Source of the DNA: Bacteroidetes bacterium GWA2_40_15
Lineage (GTDB): Bacteria; Bacteroidota; Bacteroidia; Bacteroidales; VadinHA17
Length of the DNA: 64,000 bases
Direction: 5' to 3'
Assembly (NCBI GenBank): GCA_001768195.1
Contig: MENI01000096.1
Location: 1-64,000, forward strand
In this document: positions 18,736 through 28,399 of the stretch, one piece after another
How positions within the stretch are numbered: position 1 is the first letter of the stretch
How the letters are laid out: each line of letters starts with the position of its first letter
The notes under the pieces: model-generated
What the model saw: the letters and a program-made list of their open reading frames with translations, nothing else
What the model was told of the DNA's origin: nothing
Database searches by the model: none
Program-made: the position numbers and the translations under genes

Positions 18736-21024
18736 CTATATCGATATACGGACAGTTTGTCCGGGGTTTGTGTTAATTATCAAAATGTTATCTTCTGTTT
18801 TGAAAGGGGAGGAGCAATTGATTTTCTCATTTTTGAAAGGATTAAATATTTTTATTTCTCTCCCTTTTTCAGAAAAAATCTCAACACTGGTAACCTCTCC
18901 TTTTTCCATAACTGCTGAAATCAGGAAAGCTCCCTCTGCACGAAACTTACTGAAGCTTAAATCTTTCCAGTCGTCAGGTATGGCAGGGAAGATCCTTACA
19001 ATTCCGTTATGGCTTTGCATCAGCATTTCCTGAATTCCGGATGCAAAAGCAAAGTTGCCCTCCAGTGTGAAAGGCCTGTAAACAAATTTCGATTTGCCTG
19101 ATTTCGACTGGTCACCGTTAACATGAAAACTGTTTTTAAGGCAGAAGTACTGCGAAAAGGTCCGGAGTGCTTCAGCAGCTCCGTTTCCGTCAAAGGCCCT
19201 GGCTTTGAGATTACCATGCCAGCTGTACGAGTAACCGGTCCACCATTCGGGACCGATCCTGTCGAGTGTTTCAATTGTCGATTTTATTATCTTCTGATCC
19301 TCTTCACCTTTTGACCAATCGATCACACCAAGGGGATGGAATGCAATAAGATGTGAAAAATGACGGTGTGACTCGTTATAGGGAACTCCTTTAATGAATG
19401 TAAATCCCGTTTCAGGATCTATGTCGTACGATGGCCATTGGGAAAGTGCTTTTTCCCACTTCACTGCCTCATCTGTTTTTCCCAGTTCTGCAGCAAGTTC
19501 GGCTGCCTTTTCAAAAGTCCATCGTGCAAGACCGAGATCGAAATTAGTCGTCTGGTCAAACCATGCCTCGCGTGAGTTATTATATATTTCCGGACTGGAA
19601 CTTAAGGGTAGTTTTTTAAAGCCGCTTTTATCAGTTACTGATAATTCATCAAGAAACAGTGCAACATCTCTGATCCATGGCCAGGCCTCTTTTTCGAGGA
19701 ATTCCCTGTCCATTGTATATCGCCAGTGAAGGTAAAAATGGTGTCCCAGCCAGGCAGAAACCGTTGGCCCGAAAGAGTACTGTATCCATCCGCCCATTGG
19801 TTGCCCTGTAAGGGAAGTGACTCCGGGCACGTTCAAACCTGAAACACCGAAGTATTGCCGGGTATACTTTTCAAATTCAGGCCTGTTTTTCTGCAACCAG
19901 GTAATGAATCCTGTTTCCTGTTCCATATGGTTTGATGAGTATGCAGGCCAGTAGCTGAGCTGTGTGTTCAGGTCGTGATGGAAATCACCCTTCCAGGGCG
20001 GAAGTTTTCCGTTATCGGCTGTCCATATTGCCTGGAGAGATACCGGAGGGGCTCCGTTGCCGGTTGCGGCACCCAGCTTATACATCTCGAGGTACCATTG
20101 TCTGCTCAGGATAGTATCAGGAATTGAAATGGAAGACTTTGACCAGTAGTTTTGCCACCACTTCTTATGATTCTTCAGTTCATTTGAAAAACCTGATTGC
20201 ATTGCTGTTGCTGTCTGCTCATTTGCAGGTATTTGCTTTTCCCAGCCGGGATATCCAGAGCTAATGCTCCAGCACCCCTCGGTAATTCCTTTGTCTTCCT
20301 TAAACCTGAGGCTTACAATATACCTGAATCCTCCCCATCCCACCTGAATGTATGTAATGTGATTCTCCTCCGCCCACATCTCTCCGGCAGGGTAACCCAG
20401 CAATTTGAGATCCTGCCCCGAATGAGAATTGTCGGCAGCTGTATCTCCCTGAATAGAGTATGCTGGAGGGATAAGGCCAAATCCCAATCTGTTCTCAAGT
20501 CCGGTGAAGCGGAACCAACCAGTTGTTTTTTCTGCATTGATGAATGTCTGAAGCGTTATGCCGTTTTTCCATTTTACCTCGCAAAGTGCAGTTCTGATAT
20601 CGAGTTCTGCCGATTCTATTTCACCGAGGGAGTAAATATCAAATTCAAGGGCAGCTCCAGGTATTTTCGAGGGCGCAGGATTCCGGTCATACGGAGCATC
20701 GAACATCTGCTGTACATTCTGATAGGTATCTTTTTCCCATTGCTCTTTCACCCAGGCGAATCTCCATTCAGGCTTGTCAAGGTTTTCCATCGGGCGCAGG
20801 TCCCACAAGTCAGCCCGGTCGAGTGAAAACCTTAATTTGTAATCTTTTTCCCAGATCAGTGCACCAAGCATACCGTTTCCGAGAGGAATTGCTTCGTCCC
20901 AGGTTTTGGCAAGTTCCGTGAAGCGTAAATTAGCTTCAGGTGGAGGCATAAGTTCATTTTTGTTTCGTTCTGTCTTACATGAAAAAGCTGTCAGGATGAT
21001 TAAGAGATATATTTTATGCTTCAT
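18736..21024 (-). CDS. GH95-like glycoside hydrolase, lipoprotein
   Basis: This 762-residue protein has a lipoprotein signal (LLIILTAFSC). The N-terminal beta-sandwich opens with AIPLGNGMLGALIWEKDY, like the GH95 block LP.GNGRLG. The (alpha/alpha)6 barrel shows FHHDLNTQLSYWPAYSSNH, matching the GH95 N..NTQ.NYWPA segment, and ends with WSWHGNLKARAFDGNGA-type repeats and a C-terminal beta domain. GH95 members cleave alpha-L-fucose or alpha-L-galactose, both found in pectic side chains. The family call is firmer than the substrate. Confidence 0.75.
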   Translation of the reverse strand: MKHKIYLLIILTAFSCKTERNKNELMPPPEANLRFTELAKTWDEAIPLGNGMLGALIWEKDYKLRFSLDRADLWDLRPMENLDKPEWRFAWVKEQWEKDTYQNVQQMFDAPYDRNPAPSKIPGAALEFDIYSLGEIESAELDIRTALCEVKWKNGITLQTFINAEKTTGWFRFTGLENRLGFGLIPPAYSIQGDTAADNSHSGQDLKLLGYPAGEMWAEENHITYIQVGWGGFRYIVSLRFKEDKGITEGCWSISSGYPGWEKQIPANEQTATAMQSGFSNELKNHKKWWQNYWSKSSISIPDTILSRQWYLEMYKLGAATGNGAPPVSLQAIWTADNGKLPPWKGDFHHDLNTQLSYWPAYSSNHMEQETGFITWLQKNRPEFEKYTRQYFGVSGLNVPGVTSLTGQPMGGWIQYSFGPTVSAWLGHHFYLHWRYTMDREFLEKEAWPWIRDVALFLDELSVTDKSGFKKLPLSSSPEIYNNSREAWFDQTTNFDLGLARWTFEKAAELAAELGKTDEAVKWEKALSQWPSYDIDPETGFTFIKGVPYNESHRHFSHLIAFHPLGVIDWSKGEEDQKIIKSTIETLDRIGPEWWTGYSYSWHGNLKARAFDGNGAAEALRTFSQYFCLKNSFHVNGDQSKSGKSKFVYRPFTLEGNFAFASGIQEMLMQSHNGIVRIFPAIPDDWKDLSFSKFRAEGAFLISAVMEKGEVTSVEIFSEKGREIKIFNPFKNEKINCSSPFKTEDNILIINTNPGQTVRISI

Positions 21025-21195
21025 AGAATTACTAATTACCAGTAATCTTATTTTATTGGCTTATACTTATCTGGTACTATAATTTCACCCCCAAAAAAAA
21101 TAGTTGTTAACCAAAAGAGTTTGAAAAAAGTTTTGCAGGGAGGATCAATAAAGGCAAACAGATTTTAATATCGAATTTTAGTTCATTTATATTAC

Positions 21196-21477
21196 TTTCC
21201 CCTCCTTTTGAAGGAGGGGTGGCCGCAGCACAACGATAGTTAAAGCATTGCAAAGACTGGTTGCGGCCGGGGTGGTTGACTGCCTCAACAAAAGTGGAAC
21301 TACTCCTGGGAGAGGATCCGATAGTCTTAAGTTCTTTTCTATTGAAGATGTTTTTGTAATTCATAGATTTAAAGTTAATAAAAATGAATAAATCAACCAC
21401 CCCGGCCGGGAAATAAACTTTGTAAAAATCAGATAATCAATTGTCCCGGCCACCCCTCCTTCAAAAGGAGGGGAAAC
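21196..21477. repeat. 282-bp nested inverted repeat (MITE-like element)
   Basis: The outer arms at 21196-21225 and 21448-21477 are perfect 30-bp inverted copies that start TTTCCCCTCCTTTTGAAGGA. Each arm is itself a hairpin (CCCCTCCTT, loop TTG, AAGGAGGGG). A second pair of inverted arms lies inside: GGCCGGGGTGGTTGA at about 21265-21279 and TCAACCACCCCGGCC at about 21392-21406. A 97-codon frame through it is not gene-like. It fills most of the 550-bp gap 21025-21576 and looks like a small non-autonomous mobile or REP-type element. Confidence 0.7.
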
Positions 21478-21576
21478 TTTCCTAATTTCCTCCTTTTATA
21501 GCACTAATCTTAAGTTTACAGCTAGGCCTCTTGCGGTTTGGGGTAGAAATATATTATATATTTAACGTCTGTTTAT

Positions 21577-21984
21577 TCAACTATTTTTATTGTTAATATA
21601 ATCCAATACAACACTTTTAATGATATTGGCAAATTTAACATCCGGGATTTCTTCTTTGGTGAAATACCTTGCATACTGGCCTTCGTATAGAGTAATCTCC
21701 TCTATCGGGATGTTAATTTTACCACTGTAGATATATTTTATATTCTCATAGGTATCACCTTCCAGACATAAAAATTCTTTATAGAACTTATACTCCTTCA
21801 GCTCAATATCCAGTTCTTCCTTAACCTCGCGGATCAGTGCCTCTTCAGGAGTTTCTCCCTCTTCCACATGCCCTCCGATAAGGTCCCAGTGGTTTGAGAA
21901 CGGGATCCACGATTTATTGTCACGGAGCGCTAAAAGGAATTCTTCCTTGTCGTTTTCAAGAATGATAGCAGCGATTTTCTGCAT
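21577..21984 (-). CDS. Nudix hydrolase
   Basis: This 135-residue protein carries a complete Nudix box, GGHVEEGETPEEALIREVKE followed by ELDI (about residues 37-60), with all glutamates needed for Mg2+ binding. It should hydrolyse a nucleoside diphosphate linked to another group, such as an NDP-sugar or an oxidised nucleotide. It lies 4 bp after the amidohydrolase gene on the same strand and so is probably translated with it. Confidence 0.88.
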   Translation of the reverse strand: MQKIAAIILENDKEEFLLALRDNKSWIPFSNHWDLIGGHVEEGETPEEALIREVKEELDIELKEYKFYKEFLCLEGDTYENIKYIYSGKINIPIEEITLYEGQYARYFTKEEIPDVKFANIIKSVVLDYINNKNS

Positions 21985-21988
21985 AGTA

Positions 21989-22912
21989 TCAAATGAGATT
22001 ACTTCCTGACTTTCTCAATACTTCATTGAAGTTTTCAAAGAAGATCTTGCGCCTCTGGTTCTCATTTAGTTTGGAAGAAAGTATTGTTCCAACTCCCTGG
22101 AAATACGATCCGTCGGTACCGAAGAATATCCTGTCTTCTCCGAAATGATCGAGGGTGTAGTCAACCATGGTGCCTTCATTGTTGCTTCCGGAAGTATCGA
22201 TGTAGACATTTTTGTAATCTTTCAGCATCTTGCAGGCATATTGCCAGTCACCTCCACCGCCTGTATGGGCATACTGGAACATTGCTTCAGGGTATCTCTG
22301 AGCCGCTTCGGCGAAATCCTCCGGAATTGAAGAATTGGGCTGGATATTACCGTATTTTGTTCTTTTTCCCCCTACTCCGAGTCCGCAGTGAGCATGCATA
22401 AGGATGATCATTTTCAGGCTGATCATCTTTTCAATAATGGGGTAGAAAAGAGGATCATTTAGCTTTACCTGGTTGTAAACTTTCAGGCCGATCATACCTT
22501 TACCGGTACAGCGGTTTATTTCCTCGAGAGCTTCCTTACCGAAAACCGGATTAATGAAACACCATCCCATATATCTGTCGGGGTAGTTCTTCATTGCCTT
22601 CAGCACTTCGTCATTGCAGGCCCTGAATTCTTCAGGAGTTGTTTTGGAACCTGAGTCGGCAGAAATTACTTTTGATACAACCAGTTTCTCAATCCCAAAC
22701 CTGTCGGCCATATTGAGCTGATATTCAATTGGGCCTGACATTCCCACGTGTTCATGAGCATCTATCTTCCGGTATTTTGATGCTTCCTTAAGAATATCGT
22801 ATGAAGCAGCTGATGCTTTTTCGTAGGGATGGATTGTTTCCAGCTTATCGGCCAGAAAAATTCCTGCAGAGGCAAGGGATGTATTCTTTAAAAATTTTCT
22901 CCGGCTTATCAT
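21989..22912 (-). CDS. Exported amidohydrolase (amidohydrolase-2 type TIM barrel)
   Basis: This 307-residue protein has a Tat signal (MISRRKFLKN, then a hydrophobic stretch). The metal-binding pattern is present: DAHEHVG (about residue 51), MHAHCG (about 172), QYAHTGGGG (about 215) and GTDGSYF (about 266). Relatives hydrolyse or decarboxylate cyclic substrates such as lactones. In a rhamnose-type sugar cluster a lactonase role is plausible, but this is inference. Confidence 0.75.
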   Translation of the reverse strand: MISRRKFLKNTSLASAGIFLADKLETIHPYEKASAASYDILKEASKYRKIDAHEHVGMSGPIEYQLNMADRFGIEKLVVSKVISADSGSKTTPEEFRACNDEVLKAMKNYPDRYMGWCFINPVFGKEALEEINRCTGKGMIGLKVYNQVKLNDPLFYPIIEKMISLKMIILMHAHCGLGVGGKRTKYGNIQPNSSIPEDFAEAAQRYPEAMFQYAHTGGGGDWQYACKMLKDYKNVYIDTSGSNNEGTMVDYTLDHFGEDRIFFGTDGSYFQGVGTILSSKLNENQRRKIFFENFNEVLRKSGSNLI

Positions 22913-22955
22913 AAATTACTGATTTAAAGTGAGGATAAAATTAACAATTCTGATT

Positions 22956-25900
22956 TCATAGTGCCGATATGGATGTGTAAGTTCCGGGTTTAACCTCAAA
23001 GATTACATACCCATCTTTGAAACCCATATTCTTAAACTCTGTATTTCCCTGGCTTTCATTTACAATAATTCCGATATTCTCAGAGCTTTTTGAAGGAATA
23101 TATACAGTAGCAGTAGTGTTCGGGGGAACTGTAAAGTTATATTCAAATTTACCATTCTCTTTTTTCCACGATGTTTCTATTTTTCCCGATATTGAATTAA
23201 AGCTTCCTTTTGCCCATGTGAGAGATCCTCCCGGAAGAGGCTTCAGAATAAAATGACTGAATCCCGGAGAATCATAGTCAGGATTTATTCCCAGGATATT
23301 TTCATACATCCATTCTCCTATGGCTCCGAATGCGTAGTGGTTAAAGGAATTCATTCCGGCACCCTGAAAACCTCTTCCCTTTACATAGCCATCCCAGCGT
23401 TCCCAGATCGATGTTGCACCCTGTTCAATGGAGTATCCCCACGACGGGAACTCTTTGGTTTCCAACAGCTGAAAGGCTTTGTCAGAATATCCTCTTTTTA
23501 CGAGTTCCTTCATCAGGCAAAGTGTGGAATGAAATCCTGTATTCATACGACCTGCATAGGGGATAAACTTATCGATCATCCTTTTTTCAAAGATCTCTTC
23601 CATCCCCGGAGGGAAGATGTCATAATGCAGAGCCATTGCATAACAGGCCTGTGCATCGCCCTCTATTTTCCCTTCGGAATCAATAAAATGTTCCTTAAAT
23701 GCGATCTTTATCCTGTCCGCAAGTTCAGCATAATATGTTGCTTTATCAGGGAATCCGGCACCAGCTGCCATCCTTGACAATGTTACCACAGAGTTGTAAA
23801 ACATGATAGTTGAAAATACTTCTGAAGGGATCTGGGCCCCAGTCTTCGGAAAACCTTCCGCATTAAGTGTATTGCCATTCAGCCAGTCTCCATAGTTCAG
23901 CCCGAGCCCGCTCCTCCAGATCAGATCAGGATTGGTTTTAACTATATTGCCGATGTACCTTTCATAAGCCTCAAAATTGTTTCGGATTATTTCAATATCT
24001 CCGTAATTGATATACATGAAATATGGAAGGCGAATTGCTGCATCAGCCCATCCCGGAGCATTAGTGAAATGCTTTTCGTACCCGAAAGGGTGGGGGGCTA
24101 TATCAGGAAATGTCCCTCTTTCCGATTGTGCATCAATGATATCCGTCATCCATTTGTTGTAGAATGCAGCCATATTGCGGTTAAACATTGAGGTCTGGGC
24201 AAAGATGTAGACGTCGCCCATCCATCCGCAACGTTCATCACGCTGCGGGCAGTCGGTAGGAACACCATGCATGTTGCTTACATGCGACCTGTTAATATTT
24301 TTATATAGCTGATTGAGCATCGGATTTGAACATTCGAAATAACCTGTTCTGGGTTGTTCCGAAGAGATTACCTTCGCATTCAGAATCGCTTTATCGGGTG
24401 GATTCCTTAAGCCCTGTACCTCCACAAACCTGAATCCGTGATAGGTGAACCTCGGTTCATACTGAAGCTTTCCTGATGTTCCCAGGATAATAGTGTCAGT
24501 CTGTATTGCAGCTCCAAGATTTTCGGTATAGAGTTCTCCGTCATCCTCGAGGATCTCTCCGTGTCGCATGACTATCCTGTCGCCAGACTTTCCTTCAATT
24601 CTGATGTTGCACCATCCTGCAATATTCTCCCCGACATCAAAAAGATAGTACCCCTTTCTGGTTTTTGTTACACTTTTTGTCTCAAGGGTTTCAATGATCC
24701 TTATAGGCTGATTGATCTGAGGAACCAGGTTGAGTTTATTCTCTTCTGAAACCGGATTATTCCAGGTTGAATCATCAAAGTCAACAGATTGCCAGTCAGC
24801 AATTTCCTTGCAGGCATCATAGGTTTCCCCGAGGAAATGATCTGCTATGCGAATAGGCCCGTCAGAAAAAAGTTTCCATGATCCTTCGCTGACAATTGTC
24901 TCTTTTGCACCATCAGGATAGACGACTTCCATCTGGAAGAAAAGTCGCCGGTTCAACCCATAGGCTCCCCTTTTCGGGAAGTATTCACTCCATCGTGTAG
25001 GACCAAGCATGCCTGCATACCAGCCATCGGCAAGTTGAGCGGATATAACGTTCTCCCCTGCATTGAGCATTTCAGTTACATCATAAGCCTGGTACTGTAC
25101 ACGCTTGTTGTAGTCGGTCCATTCAGGGGCCAATACCCTCTGATCTGGATGTACTTCATTAAATGCAATTTCATAAATGCCAAGTGCAGAAACAAATGCG
25201 AGTGCCTTAACAGGTCTGGATCTGAGCTCAAAGGTTTTTCGCATCATTGGCGAAGGGGGTATTGGTCTTCGTTCCGGGTAAGGTGGTGTATCAGTTATAC
25301 CGTCGGTAAGCATATCGGGATCATAGCCATCTTCGCGGTCAACTTTTATCAATGCATCCTTATAAGAGACCTTGCAGCCGGAGGACAGTACTGTTTTTTT
25401 ATAACCTGGATCACAAAATGATATTGAATTAATGCTATCATTTATCACTTCCAATTCACCAAGCGAAAAAGCGTACATCTTCCCCGGATCTCCCTGGTCC
25501 TCATAATCAAAGATCCTCTGGTCGTATCCTCTTAGTTTTGTAGCGGTAAGCCTTATGTGTCGGGCAGTGCTTTTATCAAATATGATTATTACAGGGCCAT
25601 CTCCCTGAGCTCGATGATCAGATGCTTCAGCACATTTTTTCCAGATCTGCCCGTCATTACTTGTTTCAATTCTGAAGTCAACAGGAAAATAGTAATTTTT
25701 AATTTTGAGAATATTATTATATGAAGGAAACAGCCGTATCATATTAAAATCCTGACTTTTTCCCAGATCAACCTGGACCCATTTTTCCTCATTTTCATTA
25801 GCGGCATAGGAACTCAGGTAACCGATATGTTTATATAACAGAGGATATTCCAGGGGTGGTTCCGGTTCGTCACCGATCCATTCTGCTTTCCAGTCAGATT

Positions 25901-26315
25901 TTTCAAATGCTCCTGTAATAAATGTTGCAGTTTCGCTCCATTCCGTTACCCTGTTTTCATTGTTCCATACCCTGACCCGCCAGTAATATTTATCAAATGA
26001 ATGCAGTCTGTTTTCCGGCAGCTTGATCCCGAATGTCTGCTTACCTTTTCTTTTGCCGCTGTCCCATATATCACCTTTCCCTGTTTCTGTTTTTTTCTTA
26101 TCACTGCTCACTATTATCTGCCAGGCTTTCTGACTTTGCCCGTTCCCGGAAGATTCCAGTTCCCAGCTGAAACGGGGCGACTGAATGGCTATTAAAGCTT
26201 CATTCATATATTCGCATCTGAGGTTGGTGACATTCAGCTCAGTTGTTAATTCATCTTTACAGCTGAACAGTGAAAACGACAGGAGAATCAGGGTGAGTTT
26301 TAGAGTTTGTTTCAT
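22956..26315 (-). CDS. GH78 alpha-L-rhamnosidase with inserted discoidin-like domain, lipoprotein
   Basis: This 1119-residue lipoprotein (LLSFSLFSC) has, in order, a fibronectin-like domain (about 30-140), an F5/8 type C-like domain inserted at about 165-300 (KWVQVDLGKSQDFNMIRLFP), the Bac_rhamnosid N domain (YKKRVQYQAYDVTEMLNAGE; DGWYAGMLG), the (alpha/alpha)6 catalytic barrel and a C-terminal beta domain. The general acid block DCPQRDERCGWMGDV and the second Glu in GATSIWERWDGY are intact, so it should be active. It probably acts outside the cell or in the periplasm on rhamnosides; the inserted domain may bind sugar. Confidence 0.9.
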   Translation of the reverse strand: MKQTLKLTLILLSFSLFSCKDELTTELNVTNLRCEYMNEALIAIQSPRFSWELESSGNGQSQKAWQIIVSSDKKKTETGKGDIWDSGKRKGKQTFGIKLPENRLHSFDKYYWRVRVWNNENRVTEWSETATFITGAFEKSDWKAEWIGDEPEPPLEYPLLYKHIGYLSSYAANENEEKWVQVDLGKSQDFNMIRLFPSYNNILKIKNYYFPVDFRIETSNDGQIWKKCAEASDHRAQGDGPVIIIFDKSTARHIRLTATKLRGYDQRIFDYEDQGDPGKMYAFSLGELEVINDSINSISFCDPGYKKTVLSSGCKVSYKDALIKVDREDGYDPDMLTDGITDTPPYPERRPIPPSPMMRKTFELRSRPVKALAFVSALGIYEIAFNEVHPDQRVLAPEWTDYNKRVQYQAYDVTEMLNAGENVISAQLADGWYAGMLGPTRWSEYFPKRGAYGLNRRLFFQMEVVYPDGAKETIVSEGSWKLFSDGPIRIADHFLGETYDACKEIADWQSVDFDDSTWNNPVSEENKLNLVPQINQPIRIIETLETKSVTKTRKGYYLFDVGENIAGWCNIRIEGKSGDRIVMRHGEILEDDGELYTENLGAAIQTDTIILGTSGKLQYEPRFTYHGFRFVEVQGLRNPPDKAILNAKVISSEQPRTGYFECSNPMLNQLYKNINRSHVSNMHGVPTDCPQRDERCGWMGDVYIFAQTSMFNRNMAAFYNKWMTDIIDAQSERGTFPDIAPHPFGYEKHFTNAPGWADAAIRLPYFMYINYGDIEIIRNNFEAYERYIGNIVKTNPDLIWRSGLGLNYGDWLNGNTLNAEGFPKTGAQIPSEVFSTIMFYNSVVTLSRMAAGAGFPDKATYYAELADRIKIAFKEHFIDSEGKIEGDAQACYAMALHYDIFPPGMEEIFEKRMIDKFIPYAGRMNTGFHSTLCLMKELVKRGYSDKAFQLLETKEFPSWGYSIEQGATSIWERWDGYVKGRGFQGAGMNSFNHYAFGAIGEWMYENILGINPDYDSPGFSHFILKPLPGGSLTWAKGSFNSISGKIETSWKKENGKFEYNFTVPPNTTATVYIPSKSSENIGIIVNESQGNTEFKNMGFKDGYVIFEVKPGTYTSISAL

Positions 26316-26324
26316 GGTTTTATT

Positions 26325-28337
26325 TTAATTAATCACTTCAAGCACCGAGTGAATATGCAGATCAGGTACAACAACTTTTGAAACTCCATTCTTAAAGTCG
26401 GCTGAAAGCTCTCTTCCTTCGGGCTGAAGAATTATCTTTTTCGGTTGGTTTATTGTATTTATTTCAACCGTAAGATCTTTAAGTGAAGGGACTTCATCAT
26501 ATCCGATTGTAGATTTACTGTTATGGTCACCTGATGTATTTATGAGATTAACATAGGTTTTATCGTTAAGACTGTTTACCGCAACATGCACCAGGTGTGA
26601 TCCGGTTACTTTTACCCTCGGTTCAGGAAACATCGATACTATATGGTCACTGATATAATCCCTCAGGATATGCGATTTATATTCTGCATATGCAGATCCG
26701 GCATTGAAATATATAGCCGAAATTTTTCCTTTACCGGTTTTATTTGATGATGAGGCAATAATTTCTCCTTTCTGGCTGAAATCACTTCCGTTATAAAAAG
26801 TAGAGATGATCTCTGATTCAGGAGATAATTTAACAGTTGCATATGGGGACCGAATTCCTCCTATCCTTTTTTTTGCAGCAATAAATTCAGGTTTTGCTTC
26901 CTGCTGTTCAAGGGATAATATTCCAAGCTCATTTTTAAAAAGTTCTGCCGTTTCAGAGCCAATCACCAGCAGGTTCCCACCATCATTAACATAGCTCCTC
27001 AGCTCTTCCAGAAAAGCAGCATCAAGATAACTGCATTCAGGAATAATGATAAGCGGGTATTTCTCCATATTTCCAAGGAGATGGTGTTCCATCAGAATCT
27101 CAACAGGATACTGTCCATCTAACACCATGTAGAGTGATCCTTCAAGCTTCCAGGTTGAATTCGAATAAGGCCTGGTGCCGTTTTTCTGATGGGAGGCAGT
27201 AGGGAAGAGAAGAGCGATCTGAGGAACTGCTTTGGCTTTATGACAATATTCCTGCCTCTCCCTGCAGAATGTACCTATCTCGGAGAGCATTGTAGCGAGC
27301 CATGGTTTGATTGAAAGGTCTCGGTTCTGCTGGAAATAGAACTGAACACCGCCTCCCATAGCCATTATCTGGGCAGCCTCCTGTTCAAGCTGAACTGCTG
27401 ATTTCACACTCATAGGCATCTTCCCTCCATCCCAGGCAAATCCCCAGGCCATCAGATCCCAGGGTTTACCCTGAGGAGCAAGGCATCTTGCTTCAAAAGC
27501 AGAGCGGTAAACTCCATTCTGTGGAGTTACATCACCCGAAAGATAATCCACGCCGATTGTTACTTTTTCAGGCATTATTGAAGAATAGGCCCAGTTGCTT
27601 GTTATCTGGAACCCGGGATTGTATTGGTGGATAGCATCGATATATTTTGTCATGTGTGCTCTGAATAGTCCTCTGGTATATTCAAGGAATTCAGGATAGT
27701 ACTTGTCAGATGGTGATTTTGGTATTTCTGAAATCCCTGTTTCCTCCTTAAATCTCCTGAGTGATTCCCTTCCATAGTCCGGTTCCACTGCCCAGCATTC
27801 ACCATCTATCCACGCGCCGTCAACTCCGTAATCGCTCAGTTCCTTTAACTGAGGAATCATGTAGGTATCGAGGTACGGGCTGAAAAATGAAACTTTCTGG
27901 GTGCTTGGTTTTCCATCGGCTCTTATCACATCCCAGTCGGGATGCTCTTTAACAACTTTATTATCCCATACGCCTGAAAAGTGCATGAACAGCGCAACAT
28001 TATTCTTTGCCGTCACCTCCCTGAATAGTTTGAGAGGATCCTTTTCGAATCCTTTAACATGGAATCCGACTTTTGTGGGATAGCTCGTAATACCCGCATG
28101 CCCTTTGCAATCGATCTGGATAAAGTCGGGCTTCACTTTCATCAGAAAAGTATCTATCATTTCATCTGTGAGAGTTTTACCTGCATCGGTAATATCTTCG
28201 CTGGCATGGAGATCGAAATGAACCCCGAAAAAGCAGTCGGCTCTTTTTAACTTAACAGCCGGTTTTTCAGGCTGAGGCTGGGTTGTACATCCTGCGACAG
28301 CAAGAAGTATTAAAATTTTCAGTTTGTTCAGGTTCAT
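26325..28337 (-). CDS. Putative glycoside hydrolase, GHL6-like TIM barrel with trimerisation-like domain
   Basis: The start at 28337 is preferred to 28367 because it places a lipoprotein signal at the N-terminus (LILLAVAGC). Residues about 25-330 look like a TIM barrel of the GHL6/GH29-like kind: FFGVHFDLHASED, DFIQIDCKGHAG and YGVDGAWIDGECWA, whose Asp and Glu are candidate catalytic acids. A class-I glutamine-amidotransferase-like or beta-galactosidase trimerisation-like domain follows (LLIIPECSYLDAAFLEEL; GGNLLVIGSE), then a beta domain. The gene is 9 bp upstream of the GH78 gene. Substrate unknown. Confidence 0.65.
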   Translation of the reverse strand: MNLNKLKILILLAVAGCTTQPQPEKPAVKLKRADCFFGVHFDLHASEDITDAGKTLTDEMIDTFLMKVKPDFIQIDCKGHAGITSYPTKVGFHVKGFEKDPLKLFREVTAKNNVALFMHFSGVWDNKVVKEHPDWDVIRADGKPSTQKVSFFSPYLDTYMIPQLKELSDYGVDGAWIDGECWAVEPDYGRESLRRFKEETGISEIPKSPSDKYYPEFLEYTRGLFRAHMTKYIDAIHQYNPGFQITSNWAYSSIMPEKVTIGVDYLSGDVTPQNGVYRSAFEARCLAPQGKPWDLMAWGFAWDGGKMPMSVKSAVQLEQEAAQIMAMGGGVQFYFQQNRDLSIKPWLATMLSEIGTFCRERQEYCHKAKAVPQIALLFPTASHQKNGTRPYSNSTWKLEGSLYMVLDGQYPVEILMEHHLLGNMEKYPLIIIPECSYLDAAFLEELRSYVNDGGNLLVIGSETAELFKNELGILSLEQQEAKPEFIAAKKRIGGIRSPYATVKLSPESEIISTFYNGSDFSQKGEIIASSSNKTGKGKISAIYFNAGSAYAEYKSHILRDYISDHIVSMFPEPRVKVTGSHLVHVAVNSLNDKTYVNLINTSGDHNSKSTIGYDEVPSLKDLTVEINTINQPKKIILQPEGRELSADFKNGVSKVVVPDLHIHSVLEVIN

Positions 28338-28399
28338 GGTAGAAGAATTAATCATCAATATTCTCAATAAAGATAATGTTAGATATGGGAGTTTAATGT

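Noticed and set aside
20197-20826. A 209-codon plus-strand frame opposite the GH95-like gene
   Set aside because: Antisense shadow of the GH95-like coding sequence; composition is unlike a protein gene (many Cys, Arg and Ser with no domain).
21107-21400. A 97-codon frame inside the nested inverted repeat
   Set aside because: It crosses the repeat arms and has low complexity; the DNA structure explains it better.
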